Below, piece by piece: positions 42,885 to 52,189 of a DNA stretch of 64,000 nucleotides; positions within the stretch are counted from its first letter, which is position 1, and each line of letters opens with the position of its first letter. Location: NCBI RefSeq assembly GCF_000621625.1, contig NZ_JHXV01000016.1, positions 1-64,000 of the forward strand. The letters run 5' to 3'. The DNA comes from Crocinitomix catalasitica ATCC 23190. Its GTDB lineage: Bacteria > Bacteroidota > Bacteroidia > Flavobacteriales_D > Crocinitomicaceae. The position numbers and the translations under genes were made by a program. The notes beneath the pieces are model-generated. The model was not told the DNA's origin. It worked only from the letters and a program-made list of their open reading frames with translations, and did not search any database.

Positions 42885-43919
42885 TTATCGCGTTGTTTTG
42901 CGCCAATTCAACAGCAGTATGATCAGAATGGTAAATGAAAAGAAGAGTAGTGCTCCCATCATAGTTCTTGCCAATCTGCCGAAGCCAGTTTTTTCACCAT
43001 ATGGATTGATATGTGCACTTACAAAATAACATTTTTCATTCTCATGTAAACGTAAATCGAGCTTAGAAATTTTATTGGCATAATAAAGATATCTATCCTG
43101 AATATCTAAGGCTGTAATATTGTTTTTAGTATTGGTTTCACCTAGAACAAGGTTCGTTGTAGAACCGCTATTTTCACCATTTTTTGCTTGTTCAACCATT
43201 GCCAAATTCATCACCTTCGATAAAGTATCTAGTTTTACTAATTCTTTAGCGTAAATATCTCTTTGGAAGTGAAGTGTTTTTGTGCTTATTGCGAGCAATT
43301 TATTCAATTCCTCACTTCTAGAAATAAAAGCCAAAAATGGCGCCTCAAGCTTAGAGAATATTTTGTGATCAGAGGCAGTAAAACTTACTTTGAATTTGAC
43401 GCTCAATTCACTGTCTTCTGATGCCAATAGTTCTTTATAATTCAATTTAGCAAGCAAAGAAGTATCTGTGCTTAAATACAATTGATTTAGCGCATTAATT
43501 TTTTCTAAATATGTAGGATCTGACTTGACCGAACATTCAATAATTGTCCCAGCTTCTTCGGGTGTTACCTGTAGTAGATTGCCTAATACTTCCGTGTCTT
43601 TACTGGAAATTAAGGCATTGATATAAGCTGCATCATTTTCGAGTTGTGCTTTAGAGTCCACATTGATTTTAACCACCATGCTTGATTTATACATTCGCGG
43701 AAACCAATTGATACTTAAAAATCCCATTAATCCTCCAAGTGCAATTACTACTATGAAAAGTATGAAGTTTTTGAGGACAGAATTAATGATAAAGCCAAAA
43801 CCTGAAAATATTAATTTAATGAATTTCCAAATGAGTTGAATGAATCTATTGAACAATCTTTCAAGATCTCTAATTATAGGTGTAACCGTTACTTCTTCTG
43901 AGATTTTGCTTTCTTCCAT
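42885..43919 (-). CDS. Wzz-like chain-length regulator (no kinase domain)
   Basis: This 344-residue protein has a cytoplasmic N-terminal tail with an amphipathic stretch, TM1 (about 50-70; ILFIVVIALGGLMGFL), a large periplasmic region with predicted coiled coil (about 75-310), and TM2 (about 322-340) followed by a short basic tail (NWRKTTR). This layout is that of Wzz/GNVR polysaccharide co-polymerases. There is no Wzc-type tyrosine kinase domain, and none is encoded nearby. It is the first gene of the minus-strand operon and its end abuts the flippase gene. Confidence 0.75.
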   Translation of the reverse strand: MEESKISEEVTVTPIIRDLERLFNRFIQLIWKFIKLIFSGFGFIINSVLKNFILFIVVIALGGLMGFLSINWFPRMYKSSMVVKINVDSKAQLENDAAYINALISSKDTEVLGNLLQVTPEEAGTIIECSVKSDPTYLEKINALNQLYLSTDTSLLAKLNYKELLASEDSELSVKFKVSFTASDHKIFSKLEAPFLAFISRSEELNKLLAISTKTLHFQRDIYAKELVKLDTLSKVMNLAMVEQAKNGENSGSTTNLVLGETNTKNNITALDIQDRYLYYANKISKLDLRLHENEKCYFVSAHINPYGEKTGFGRLARTMMGALLFFSFTILIILLLNWRKTTR

Positions 43920-44007
43920 TTTTTATAAATCTATAATTCCTTAAAAACTAAGTTAATTTAATTTGGCGAATACACCTCTCTTTAGACTAGTTTATCATGT
44001 TGATCTA

Positions 44008-44038
44008 TTGTTAAATAATTATTTCTCAACTAAAATTG
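44008..44038 (+). promoter_or_regulatory. Candidate promoter of the plus-strand glycan operon
   Basis: TTG (44008-44010), 20-base spacer, TAAAATTG (44031-44038), which matches seven of eight bases of TAnnTTTG. It lies in the 144-base gap between the two divergent glycan operons, about 25 bases before the TTG start at 44064. Confidence 0.45.
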
Positions 44039-44063
44039 GTAATTTTCAACTTCACAAGAAACG

Positions 44064-45236
44064 TTGTTTTTGAAAACACCAAAAATCATTAGAATACAAT
44101 ATTTAGCGCTAAATGGCATAGCAAGTTTGTTATCTCCTTTTACAAGCCTACTATTCGCATATCTCGTTGTTCAATTGACAGATAAAGATATTTGGGGTCT
44201 TTTTGTTGATTACTTCTTGTATTTTTTTATTGCAAACATCTTCTATAATTGGGGAGTTGGAACCTATTTACAGCGTAGTTTTAGTCAGGATCCACGTTCG
44301 ATAAATGCGAGTTGGCAAATGTTTTTCTTAACAAGAATGCCTTTGCTTTTAATCGTTATTACACTGTCCGTTTTATTGTTGCCATATCAATTTGTTTTTT
44401 GGCTCTTATCAGGATATCTCATTAACTCTATTCAACCATTACTCGTTTACAAGCGCAGTTATTTGGTGATTATAATTGGTGAATTAATCGCGTTTTCTAT
44501 ACTGGCGATATTACTTTTTAATTCTACAATAACACTAGATTCTCTTTTAATAGCATATAGTGTTTATTTGGGTGTAAAGGCATTTATTTTTTTAATTTCT
44601 CAAAGTCAAATTTTTACTGGGTGGAAATGGTTGTTTAATCCCTACATGTTAATGGTCACATTACCTTTCTTATTAATGAATGCGGCTGGATTTTTACAAT
44701 CAAAAATCGATTTGTATGTATTTGCTTTTTTTAATACGGGAGAACCAGTAGGGGAGTATCAAATAGTTTCTGGGTTTTTTATTTTGGCTCAAACAATTCC
44801 AACTATCCTCGTTATACCATTTTTGAAAAATATTTATAGAATGAAAGATCAAGGAATAAGTAAAATGCGCAAGAATTTGGCCTGGTCTGGTTTATTTATC
44901 AATACAATATTGATGCTCTTAATTTTTATAATTCTAAAGTATTTCTTTGCTATTCAGCTTAACTTAGTAAGTGTTTTAGTGGGGTTTGCAATAAGTTTCC
45001 CTCCTTACCTCTATTCAATTCTAGTATTTGAAATGTTTAAAAAGAATAAAGAAAAAAAGGTGTTGAATATTATATTGATTTCTATGCTCTTAAACTTCAT
45101 ATTAGCGGTAATATTATTATCTTGTAATTTTGGGCTTGTAGGTGGTTTAATTGCTAACGCTTGCTCACAAATAGTTTGCCTTTTACTTTATTTTAAGTAC
45201 TCAAATAATGATAGGATACCTCAATTACTTGAATAA
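44064..45236 (+). CDS. Wzx-type polysaccharide flippase (MOP family), copy 2
   Basis: This 390-residue polytopic protein has about ten to twelve hydrophobic segments, beginning LALNGIASLLSPFTSLLFAY. It has the features of MATE/MOP oligosaccharide flippases, such as the charged intracellular loop after TM2 and the paired-helix pattern, but is diverged from the flippase at 41580. A stop at 44040-44042 and the lack of an early ATG mean translation must start at a TTG (44064 or 44070). Its end overlaps the first radical SAM gene by 29 bases. Having two different flippases suggests two lipid-linked products. Confidence 0.8.
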   Translation: MFLKTPKIIRIQYLALNGIASLLSPFTSLLFAYLVVQLTDKDIWGLFVDYFLYFFIANIFYNWGVGTYLQRSFSQDPRSINASWQMFFLTRMPLLLIVITLSVLLLPYQFVFWLLSGYLINSIQPLLVYKRSYLVIIIGELIAFSILAILLFNSTITLDSLLIAYSVYLGVKAFIFLISQSQIFTGWKWLFNPYMLMVTLPFLLMNAAGFLQSKIDLYVFAFFNTGEPVGEYQIVSGFFILAQTIPTILVIPFLKNIYRMKDQGISKMRKNLAWSGLFINTILMLLIFIILKYFFAIQLNLVSVLVGFAISFPPYLYSILVFEMFKKNKEKKVLNIILISMLLNFILAVILLSCNFGLVGGLIANACSQIVCLLLYFKYSNNDRIPQLLE

Positions 45237-46287
45237 AAAGAAGATGCCACGGCACTTTTTTTTTCCGCCAGAATGGGTGGTTTTAGGGGTGAATAATGTA
45301 TGCAATTTACATTGTAAGATGTGTGATGTTGGAACCAAGAATATGGACAGTAATTTCGCGCAAAATTTAGTTGGAACACATCCCTTAAATATGCCGTTGG
45401 ACTTGGTGAAAAGAATCATTGATGATACAGCAGCTTATTACCCAAAAGCAAAATTGGCTTACGCTTTTACGGAGCCTTTAGTCTATCCTCATTTAGTTGA
45501 ATCTTTAGTCTATGCAAATGAGAAAAAACTATATACAACGGTGACAACAAACGCTTTAACTTTAAAGCGTAAAGCTGTTGATTTGGCGAAGGCAGGTTTG
45601 GATGAACTTTTTATTTCTCTTGATGGTCCGCAAGATATTCACAATGAAATTCGCGGCAATGCAAAATCATTTCAAAAAGCAGTGGAAGGAATTGAGTTGA
45701 TTAAGGCGCAAAAGAATTGTCCTCGAATCAGTGTTATTTGTGCGATTACTGAATGGAATATAGGTCATCTTAAAGATTTAATAGATAGTTTAAAACATTT
45801 ACAAATTGAAGAGTTTGCCTTTATGCACACACAATTCAATAGTCAAGAAACTGCAGTATTGCACAATGAATCTAAATGGGGCATTGATTATCCTACAAGT
45901 GATTCGAATATTGATATAATCGATTTTAAGAATATGGATTTGAATGTATTGATGGATGAAATCAATCAAATTAAATCTCTTAAAACACCATTTAAAATAT
46001 TTTTCTCACCTGAAATTAAGTCAATTGAAAAACTAGAAACTTACTATTTGAAGCCTAAAGAAATTCTTGGGGATCATTGCGCTGCAGTTTTTAATAGCTT
46101 AATGATTAAGTCTGATGGCTCTGTTATTCCTGCTCACGGACGTTGTTATAATCACGATATAGGGAATGTTTACAAACAGAATTTAAAAGAAATTTGGAAT
46201 GCGGATGCATTAAAAAAATTGCGTGGTGACCTCGGTGAGGCTGGTGGTCTATTTATGGGATGCAGTAGATGTTGTAGTGCTTTTTAA
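45208..46287 (+). CDS. Radical SAM enzyme with SPASM-like C terminus
   Basis: This 359-residue protein has the 4Fe-4S/SAM motif C32-x3-C36-x2-C39 (CNLHCKMC) and a TIM-barrel-like core with TTNAL and LFISLDGPQDIHNEIRG. The C-terminal region has CAAV..., IPAHGRCYNHDIGN, LKEIWN and a final C-x2-CC (CSRCCSAF), resembling a SPASM/twitch domain that binds an auxiliary cluster. Such enzymes modify peptides or sugars by radical chemistry; the substrate here is unknown. It overlaps the flippase gene and is followed by a methyltransferase gene after nine bases. Confidence 0.85.
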   Translation: MIGYLNYLNKKKMPRHFFFPPEWVVLGVNNVCNLHCKMCDVGTKNMDSNFAQNLVGTHPLNMPLDLVKRIIDDTAAYYPKAKLAYAFTEPLVYPHLVESLVYANEKKLYTTVTTNALTLKRKAVDLAKAGLDELFISLDGPQDIHNEIRGNAKSFQKAVEGIELIKAQKNCPRISVICAITEWNIGHLKDLIDSLKHLQIEEFAFMHTQFNSQETAVLHNESKWGIDYPTSDSNIDIIDFKNMDLNVLMDEINQIKSLKTPFKIFFSPEIKSIEKLETYYLKPKEILGDHCAAVFNSLMIKSDGSVIPAHGRCYNHDIGNVYKQNLKEIWNADALKKLRGDLGEAGGLFMGCSRCCSAF

Positions 46288-46296
46288 TTCGAATGT

Positions 46297-47082
46297 ATGG
46301 AGCAAAAAGAAGCCTTGTTTGATAATGCAGCACAAAGTTATGATGATCAATTTACGCATAGTGAAATTGGTAAGTACCAACGACAACGTGTATATTATTG
46401 GATAGATAAGTTAGGACTTATAGATGAAGTTCAATCAGTTTTCGAAATTAATTGTGGAACAGGCGTAGATGCTCAACTACTGAAAGATGAAAATATCCAT
46501 GTCACTGCAACTGATGGCTCACCAGAAATGATTGCTTATGCGAAATCTAAACAATCAAAAGATATTGATTTTTTTGTGCTTGACTTTAAAGACTTAGATG
46601 ATAATTGGATCAACTCGGACTTGTTATTTTCAAATTTTGGTGGCCTTAATTGTTTAGATCAGCAAGGGTTAAAAAATGTCGTAAATACGAGTGCTAAACA
46701 CCAAAACAAGGGGGCGTATCTAGTTTGGGTCATGATGCCTAAATTTTGTATGATGGAATCTTTATATCTGTTGACCAAGTTTAGATTTAAGTCCTTATTC
46801 CGCAGAAATACAAAGAAAGGTGTCCTCGTCGACGTAGAAGGTACAGCGGTTAAAACTTTTTACCATTCACCAAGAGAAGTGAAAAAAATGCTGGCAACAG
46901 AATATTCGATTTTGGAAATTAAACCAGTCGCCTTCTTTCTTCCCCCTTCTTATTTAGAACCATTTTTTCAGAAAAGACGAAAGACATTAAAATTCTTAAA
47001 TCACTTAGAAAGGTATTTTGGTCGATTTTCTTTATTATCTTCATATGCTGATCATTATATCATAATCGCGGTAAAAAAATGA
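46297..47082 (+). CDS. Class I SAM-dependent methyltransferase
   Basis: This 261-residue protein starts with FDNAAQSYDDQF, typical of UbiE/Mtf-11-type methyltransferases. The SAM-binding motif I is VFEINCGTGVDAQLL, with an acidic residue after the next strand (VTATDGSPEMIAYA). Motif I begins with E-I-N rather than the more usual E-I-G/A-C, which is a small oddity. The C-terminal part is basic and partly hydrophobic, so the acceptor may be membrane- or lipid-linked. Four-base ATGA overlap with the next radical SAM gene. Confidence 0.85.
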   Translation: MEQKEALFDNAAQSYDDQFTHSEIGKYQRQRVYYWIDKLGLIDEVQSVFEINCGTGVDAQLLKDENIHVTATDGSPEMIAYAKSKQSKDIDFFVLDFKDLDDNWINSDLLFSNFGGLNCLDQQGLKNVVNTSAKHQNKGAYLVWVMMPKFCMMESLYLLTKFRFKSLFRRNTKKGVLVDVEGTAVKTFYHSPREVKKMLATEYSILEIKPVAFFLPPSYLEPFFQKRRKTLKFLNHLERYFGRFSLLSSYADHYIIIAVKK

Positions 47083-48452
47083 AGATTCTATTAACACATG
47101 GCTATTTTTTATGCGAAGATGAGATTGAGCAAAAAATCTTGAAACCATATCCACCGCTTGGATTATTGTATGTTTCGGCTTATCTAAATGAAAAATCTAT
47201 AACACATCAAGTTTTTGATACCACATTTTCAACTATTGATGATTGGTGGAGCAATTTACTCAAAGAGAAGCCAAATCTTATTGCTTTTTATGTGAACTTG
47301 ATGACCAAAGTCCGTGTGATTGAATTGATAAATAGAATAAAGAAAGAACCTAGTCTCACTGCTATGAAAATAGTACTTGGAGGACCAGACTTAACTTATA
47401 ATCAAGAGAATTATTTGGCTGCTGGTGCAGACTATCTAATTATTGGAGAAGGTGAAGTAACAATGCTTGAATTGGTAAATACTTTGTCTGATAATGGTGA
47501 TATAAGCAATATTACCGGGTTGACTTATCTTGAAAATAATTCGATTAAAAAGAATCCACCTAGAGCGAAATTAAAAGATTTAGATCTTATACCAAATCCA
47601 AATCGCGCGGCTGTACCTATTCAAAAATATTTAGATTGCTGGAAAAACGCGCATGGACAAAGTGCGCTCAATGTCAGTACACAGAGAGGTTGTCCTTATA
47701 CGTGTAAATGGTGTAGTACTGCAGTCTATGGTCAATCTTATAGAAGGAAATCTCCTGAAAAAGTAGTGGAAGAGTTATTGCTGCTCAAGGAGACCTACCA
47801 ACCAGATACTTTTTGGTTTGTTGATGATGTGTTTACTGTAAGTCATAAATGGTTGAGAGGTTTTAATGATGCGATTAAAGCAACTGGCTTAGAAATACAA
47901 TATGAATGTATTACAAGAGCTGAACGGATGAATGATGAAGTGATTCAACTGCTTAAAGAATCGGGTTGTTTTCGCGTATGGATTGGGGCCGAAAGTGGAT
48001 CTCAAAAAATTATCGACGCTATGGATCGACGGGTTGATGTAAATCAAGTCCGGGACCAATTAATTGCCACGAAAAAAGCAGGGATAGAAACAGGTACTTT
48101 TATAATGGTAGGTTATCCTGGAGAGACTTATGAGGATATAATGTTGACAGCAGAATACCTAGAGAAGGCTTTGCCGAACCATTTTACTATTACTAAAAGT
48201 TATCCGATCAAAGGAACACAACTTTACACTGAAATAGAATCGAAAATTACCGTAAAACCAGATTGGAATACTACAACTGACAGGCAAATAAATTTTGAAC
48301 GTAAATATTCTGATGCTTTCTATCGATATGCCATTCGCTACATCTATAATCGTGTTAATTTAAAGAAACAACAACGTAATAATTCTTTAAAAATTAAAGT
48401 CAGAATTAAACTTTTCATAAGCAGTATAATGCTAAGAATTTTAGCAAAATAA
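47079..48452 (+). CDS. B12-binding-domain radical SAM enzyme (A)
   Basis: This 457-residue protein has an N-terminal cobalamin-binding-like Rossmann domain (about 1-140; KPYPPLGLLYVSAYL, IVLGGPD, YLIIGEGEVTMLEL), without a visible D-x-H-x-x-G motif as is common in class B enzymes. The radical SAM core has C205-x3-C209-x2-C212 (CPYTCKWC), IWIGAESGSQKIIDAMDR and MVGYPGETYED. A basic C-terminal tail (RNNSLKIKVRIKLF) may touch the membrane. Class B enzymes often methylate unreactive carbons or do ring chemistry. It is a paralogue of the enzyme at 55581: both start MK-(I/V)-L-(L/F)-T-H and share the YGxxYxxxSP block after the cluster motif. The next gene starts on the base after its stop. Confidence 0.88.
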   Translation: MKILLTHGYFLCEDEIEQKILKPYPPLGLLYVSAYLNEKSITHQVFDTTFSTIDDWWSNLLKEKPNLIAFYVNLMTKVRVIELINRIKKEPSLTAMKIVLGGPDLTYNQENYLAAGADYLIIGEGEVTMLELVNTLSDNGDISNITGLTYLENNSIKKNPPRAKLKDLDLIPNPNRAAVPIQKYLDCWKNAHGQSALNVSTQRGCPYTCKWCSTAVYGQSYRRKSPEKVVEELLLLKETYQPDTFWFVDDVFTVSHKWLRGFNDAIKATGLEIQYECITRAERMNDEVIQLLKESGCFRVWIGAESGSQKIIDAMDRRVDVNQVRDQLIATKKAGIETGTFIMVGYPGETYEDIMLTAEYLEKALPNHFTITKSYPIKGTQLYTEIESKITVKPDWNTTTDRQINFERKYSDAFYRYAIRYIYNRVNLKKQQRNNSLKIKVRIKLFISSIMLRILAK

Positions 48453-49541
48453 ATGACAAGAGAAAAACTCATAGCAATAGACAACCTCTTTTATCCATTT
48501 TATTGGTTGTTAAAATCGTTTAAAGCAATCAATCCAACTAAAAATAATGACGCATCAAAGTTTATTATTATAAAGTTTTTTGGTTTGGGAAGTATTACTA
48601 GAATAGTCGCTGTTATTGAAGATTTAAATATCGATAAACAAGCTATATGCTTTGTAACACTTGATAAGAATAAACAGATATTGAATGAACTGAATTTTGA
48701 GTGTTTATTAATTAATACCAAGAATCCATTGGTCATTTTTGGTTCGGTTTTGCAATCGTTTAGTCAAATTTGGAAAAGAAAACAAAGTACGATATTGGAT
48801 ATGGAAAGGACATCTAATTTGTCCGGTATTTATAGTTTAATTGCAGCAATAGGAAAACCGCGGAAGTATTTTACTTTTCATTCGAATAATTCAGGAGATG
48901 GTATATCGCTATCAAATAAACCCGCAATACAAGCTATTGAAGAGATGTTTGATTCGGATATAATTGTTCGTACCATAAGAAGTTCGAAGAAGAAATCTGT
49001 TTTGAAAAAAATAATGGTCAATATAAATGCCGGAGATTATCTGCCGCAAAGACGCTTTCCACTCGTTTTATTTGCTGAATTAATTTGTGATATTCAGCAG
49101 TTATTTCCGCAAGTAAATTTTGTTTTAACTGGAATGCCTAAAGAAAAGGAGAGAGTAGATGCTTTTGAGCAATTGTTAATGGACAATAAAATAAATGCGA
49201 GCAAGGTTTTAAATTTATCTGGAGCGCTTAATTTAGCGGATTATATTACAGAATTGAAAGAAGTAGATGTTTTAATTACAAACGATTCGGGTCCTTTGCA
49301 TTTGGCACATTTCTTAGGTGTGAGGACAATTGGCATTTGGGGTCCAACATCAGCGAATTTAGTAGGCTATCCTAATAGCAAAATAATGCTTAACTTAAAA
49401 TCTAACTTGCCGTGTTCACCTTGTTTTATTCATCCTAAATCTCAAGTTGCAAAAACATGTAATGGTGAGGTTACTTGTTTTAAGGAGATGCCTATTAAAT
49501 ATATGGTAAATCAAATTAATCAATTTATTTTGGAGGACTAG
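48453..49541 (+). CDS. Glycosyltransferase family 9 (heptosyltransferase-like)
   Basis: This 362-residue GT-B protein has the GT9 hallmarks near the C terminus: LNLSGALNLADYI, LITNDSGPLHLAHFLGVRTIGIWGPT, and the cysteine-rich CSPCFIHPKSQVAKTCNG. The N terminus has the KFFGLGSI nucleotide-binding start. GT9 enzymes add heptose-like sugars to LPS core or other glycans from ADP-heptose-type donors; the donor here is not known. It lies between two B12-type radical SAM genes with no gaps (start right after the previous stop, and next start right after its own stop). Confidence 0.87.
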   Translation: MTREKLIAIDNLFYPFYWLLKSFKAINPTKNNDASKFIIIKFFGLGSITRIVAVIEDLNIDKQAICFVTLDKNKQILNELNFECLLINTKNPLVIFGSVLQSFSQIWKRKQSTILDMERTSNLSGIYSLIAAIGKPRKYFTFHSNNSGDGISLSNKPAIQAIEEMFDSDIIVRTIRSSKKKSVLKKIMVNINAGDYLPQRRFPLVLFAELICDIQQLFPQVNFVLTGMPKEKERVDAFEQLLMDNKINASKVLNLSGALNLADYITELKEVDVLITNDSGPLHLAHFLGVRTIGIWGPTSANLVGYPNSKIMLNLKSNLPCSPCFIHPKSQVAKTCNGEVTCFKEMPIKYMVNQINQFILED

Positions 49542-50954
49542 ATGAACAATAAAAAACGAATTTTATTTCTCAATCCACCTGGTGTGAAAATATATATCAG
49601 GGATTACTATTGTTCAAAGGTTTCGAAAGCCTATTACTTGCCTCAACCTGTCGATTTATTAGTGCAAACATCCTATTTTGATTCAGTAAAATACGAATTA
49701 CAAGTAATAGATAGTATTGCAGAGAAAAAGTCAGTACAACAGAGTGTGGATGAAATATTTGCTTTTCAGCCAACACATATTATTGGGCAATTAGGTTCCG
49801 TTAGTCTAACTGAAGATGAAGCTTTTTATATGCATGTAAAAAGCCTTTTACCCGACGTACAAATAGCTTGTTCTGGCGATGCTTTACTCGATCAACTGAA
49901 AGAAAAGTTATTGCAGTATAGTTGGTTGGATGTTATTGTAACTAATTTCTTCATGGATGGTACATTAAAATGGGTTGAAAATAATTTAAATGACGCAACT
50001 GGAATCTGTTTTTTAAAAGGTGACCAATTGATCAATGAAGCTGGAAAAAGATCTAAAAATTTAGCCTTGTCTATTCCTAAACAAGGCTTGTTTACAGGGA
50101 AATATCGCATGCCTTTTGCGGATGCAGAACCGATTGCGACGGTTTTAACAAATTATGCATGTCCTTATCCTTGTACATTTTGTATTATGTCAACCTTGCC
50201 TTATACAACACGTTCAGCCGATTCTATAATAAACGAATTGAAGTATTTAAAAACGAATGGGTATAAGTTTATCTATTTTTCTGATCAAACTTTTTTTCAA
50301 TCTAAATCTGTAACAAAAACTGTATTGGAATGGATGATTGAGGCAGAATACGGCATCAATTGGATGTGTTTTTCTCGGGTTGATGTATTAAACAAAGAAG
50401 AACTTCAACTAATGAAAAATGCGGGTTGTAAACTTATTATGTTTGGTGTAGAGTGGGCCGATAATGAATTGCTTGAAAAATATGAAAAGCATTATACTGT
50501 TGCGCAAATAAAAAAAACATTTGCATTGGCAAAAGAGCTCAAAATTCAACGTTTAGGGACCTTCCTTATTGGGGTGCCCAACCAATCAAAAGCGTCAATT
50601 GAACACACAATTAAATTTGCTAAAGAAATAGATGCAGATTATGCTTCTTTTAACGTAGCTGTTCCTCGAAGTAATACGTCATTTAGAACGGAAGCATTGG
50701 AGCAAGGAATTATTAATGAAGACACTGTAATAATGGATCAATCGGGTGATCAAATAGAACATGGAAATGGTACACTTACTAAACATCAATTACAAAATTT
50801 AAAGAATAAAGCTTACCGCAGTTTTTACTTTCGACCAACCTATATCTTAAGCCGATTATTTAAAATTTCAACATTTACAGAATTTAAAATGCACTGCTTT
50901 GAAGGGTTTTACGTCTTAAAAGGAATACTCAAAAGAAGTTCATCCTCCGAATGA
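49542..50954 (+). CDS. B12-binding-domain radical SAM enzyme (B)
   Basis: This 470-residue protein has an N-terminal Rossmann-like domain (about 1-150; ILFLNPPGVK...QPVDLLVQTSYF) and the cluster motif C207-x3-C211-x2-C214 (CPYPCTFC), followed by YIYFSDQTFF, MFGVEWADNELLEKY and FLIGVPNQSKASIEH. The YYCSKVSKAYYLPQP start is shared with B12-type radical SAM enzymes found in glycan and lipid pathways. Compared with the enzyme at 47079, the N-terminal domain lacks the GEGE loop, so it is a distinct subfamily. Four-base overlap with the GT87 gene. Confidence 0.85.
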   Translation: MNNKKRILFLNPPGVKIYIRDYYCSKVSKAYYLPQPVDLLVQTSYFDSVKYELQVIDSIAEKKSVQQSVDEIFAFQPTHIIGQLGSVSLTEDEAFYMHVKSLLPDVQIACSGDALLDQLKEKLLQYSWLDVIVTNFFMDGTLKWVENNLNDATGICFLKGDQLINEAGKRSKNLALSIPKQGLFTGKYRMPFADAEPIATVLTNYACPYPCTFCIMSTLPYTTRSADSIINELKYLKTNGYKFIYFSDQTFFQSKSVTKTVLEWMIEAEYGINWMCFSRVDVLNKEELQLMKNAGCKLIMFGVEWADNELLEKYEKHYTVAQIKKTFALAKELKIQRLGTFLIGVPNQSKASIEHTIKFAKEIDADYASFNVAVPRSNTSFRTEALEQGIINEDTVIMDQSGDQIEHGNGTLTKHQLQNLKNKAYRSFYFRPTYILSRLFKISTFTEFKMHCFEGFYVLKGILKRSSSSE

Positions 50955-52189
50955 AAAAAAGTAAATATATCCTAGGGTCATTCTTTTTATTGTGCTCACT
51001 TTCATATATTATTTTGAAAGGTGTTTTACCTGGGTGGAATAATTTAAGCACCGATTTTAATAATTATTACGTCAGCGCTAAATTACTAGTAACGGGAGAA
51101 CCTATACGTCAGTTTTATGATAATGATTGGTTTTATAATAAAGCGATTGAAATTGGCGTAGAAAATGGCGCAAAATTCGCTCCGTTCACTCCAGTAACTG
51201 CTGTATTATACGTTCCATTGACCTTTTGGGATTTATTGACAGCAAAGCGAATTTGGTTAATATCGAACATGCTATTGCTCTGTTTTATTCCTTTTCGGTT
51301 AAGTCGTTTATTCGAATGGAAACGCTTTGATACACTTCTTATTCTTTCCTTATTTTTTGTACCAATTGCATCCAATTTTAATTTTGGTCAGGTCTATTTA
51401 TTTTTTTCTTGGTTAATAATAGAGGCGGTTGGAGCGAATAGGATGAAGAAAAAATTTCTTGTTCCTGGAATTTTGATCGGGTTATTGGCTACGGTCAAAT
51501 ATGTTCCCATTTTATTCTTGATTTATATTCGAAGCAAAGGACAATTGGCGCGCAAAGCATTAATCGGTTCATTTGTCGCTGTTCTAACAATTGTTATCTT
51601 ATTTTTTTATGTGGATAGTAATGTGTTTTCAAGTTTTGCATCCGTTTTCTCTGACCATTTACAAGGTGACTTATCGGGCCAAGGAAAATTTGCAATCGGA
51701 TTTCAATCAATTGACTCAATGCTGAATAACTTATTCGTTTATAATCCGGCAATAGGATATACAGTCGGATACGAAAGTAATGTTCTTCGAATATTGTTTA
51801 AAGTATTGTTAATACTCTATGTTTTTGTCCTTTCAATACTGATCTTTAAAGTAGATCAATTTAAATTTGACACGGTTAATTCTTCAATTTTTATATTTGG
51901 AGCTTTCGTTTTATTGCCTGCTAGCGCGTCATACCATTTTTTGTTTTTACTATTGCCTATCTTCTTCATCGTTCATTGGGTAAAATCAAATTCAAAACAA
52001 ATTTATCTCATTAGTTTCATTTCTCTTTTATTGCTCACCTTTATCGTGCAATATCATCATGTGCCTGATCTTGTCAATTATAAATCATTAAATATAATCA
52101 TTCATTATCCGCGGTTTTGGGGATTGTTCGTTTTGTTCTCACTTATAGGATATTGGAGATTGTATAAGGTTATTCCTCAGTCGAAATGA
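50951..52189 (+). CDS. GT87-family polyprenol-phosphate-sugar transferase
   Basis: This 412-residue polytopic membrane protein has about ten hydrophobic segments. The first periplasmic loop contains the family signature (STDFNNYYVSAKLLVTGEP, then YDNDWF and FTPVTAVLYVPLTF). GT87 enzymes of the GT-C type take the sugar from a polyprenyl-phosphate donor and add it on the outer face of the membrane. This implies modification of the glycan after flipping. It is the last gene of the plus-strand operon; its stop overlaps the convergent lipoprotein gene by 13 bases. Confidence 0.82.
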   Translation: MKKSKYILGSFFLLCSLSYIILKGVLPGWNNLSTDFNNYYVSAKLLVTGEPIRQFYDNDWFYNKAIEIGVENGAKFAPFTPVTAVLYVPLTFWDLLTAKRIWLISNMLLLCFIPFRLSRLFEWKRFDTLLILSLFFVPIASNFNFGQVYLFFSWLIIEAVGANRMKKKFLVPGILIGLLATVKYVPILFLIYIRSKGQLARKALIGSFVAVLTIVILFFYVDSNVFSSFASVFSDHLQGDLSGQGKFAIGFQSIDSMLNNLFVYNPAIGYTVGYESNVLRILFKVLLILYVFVLSILIFKVDQFKFDTVNSSIFIFGAFVLLPASASYHFLFLLLPIFFIVHWVKSNSKQIYLISFISLLLLTFIVQYHHVPDLVNYKSLNIIIHYPRFWGLFVLFSLIGYWRLYKVIPQSK

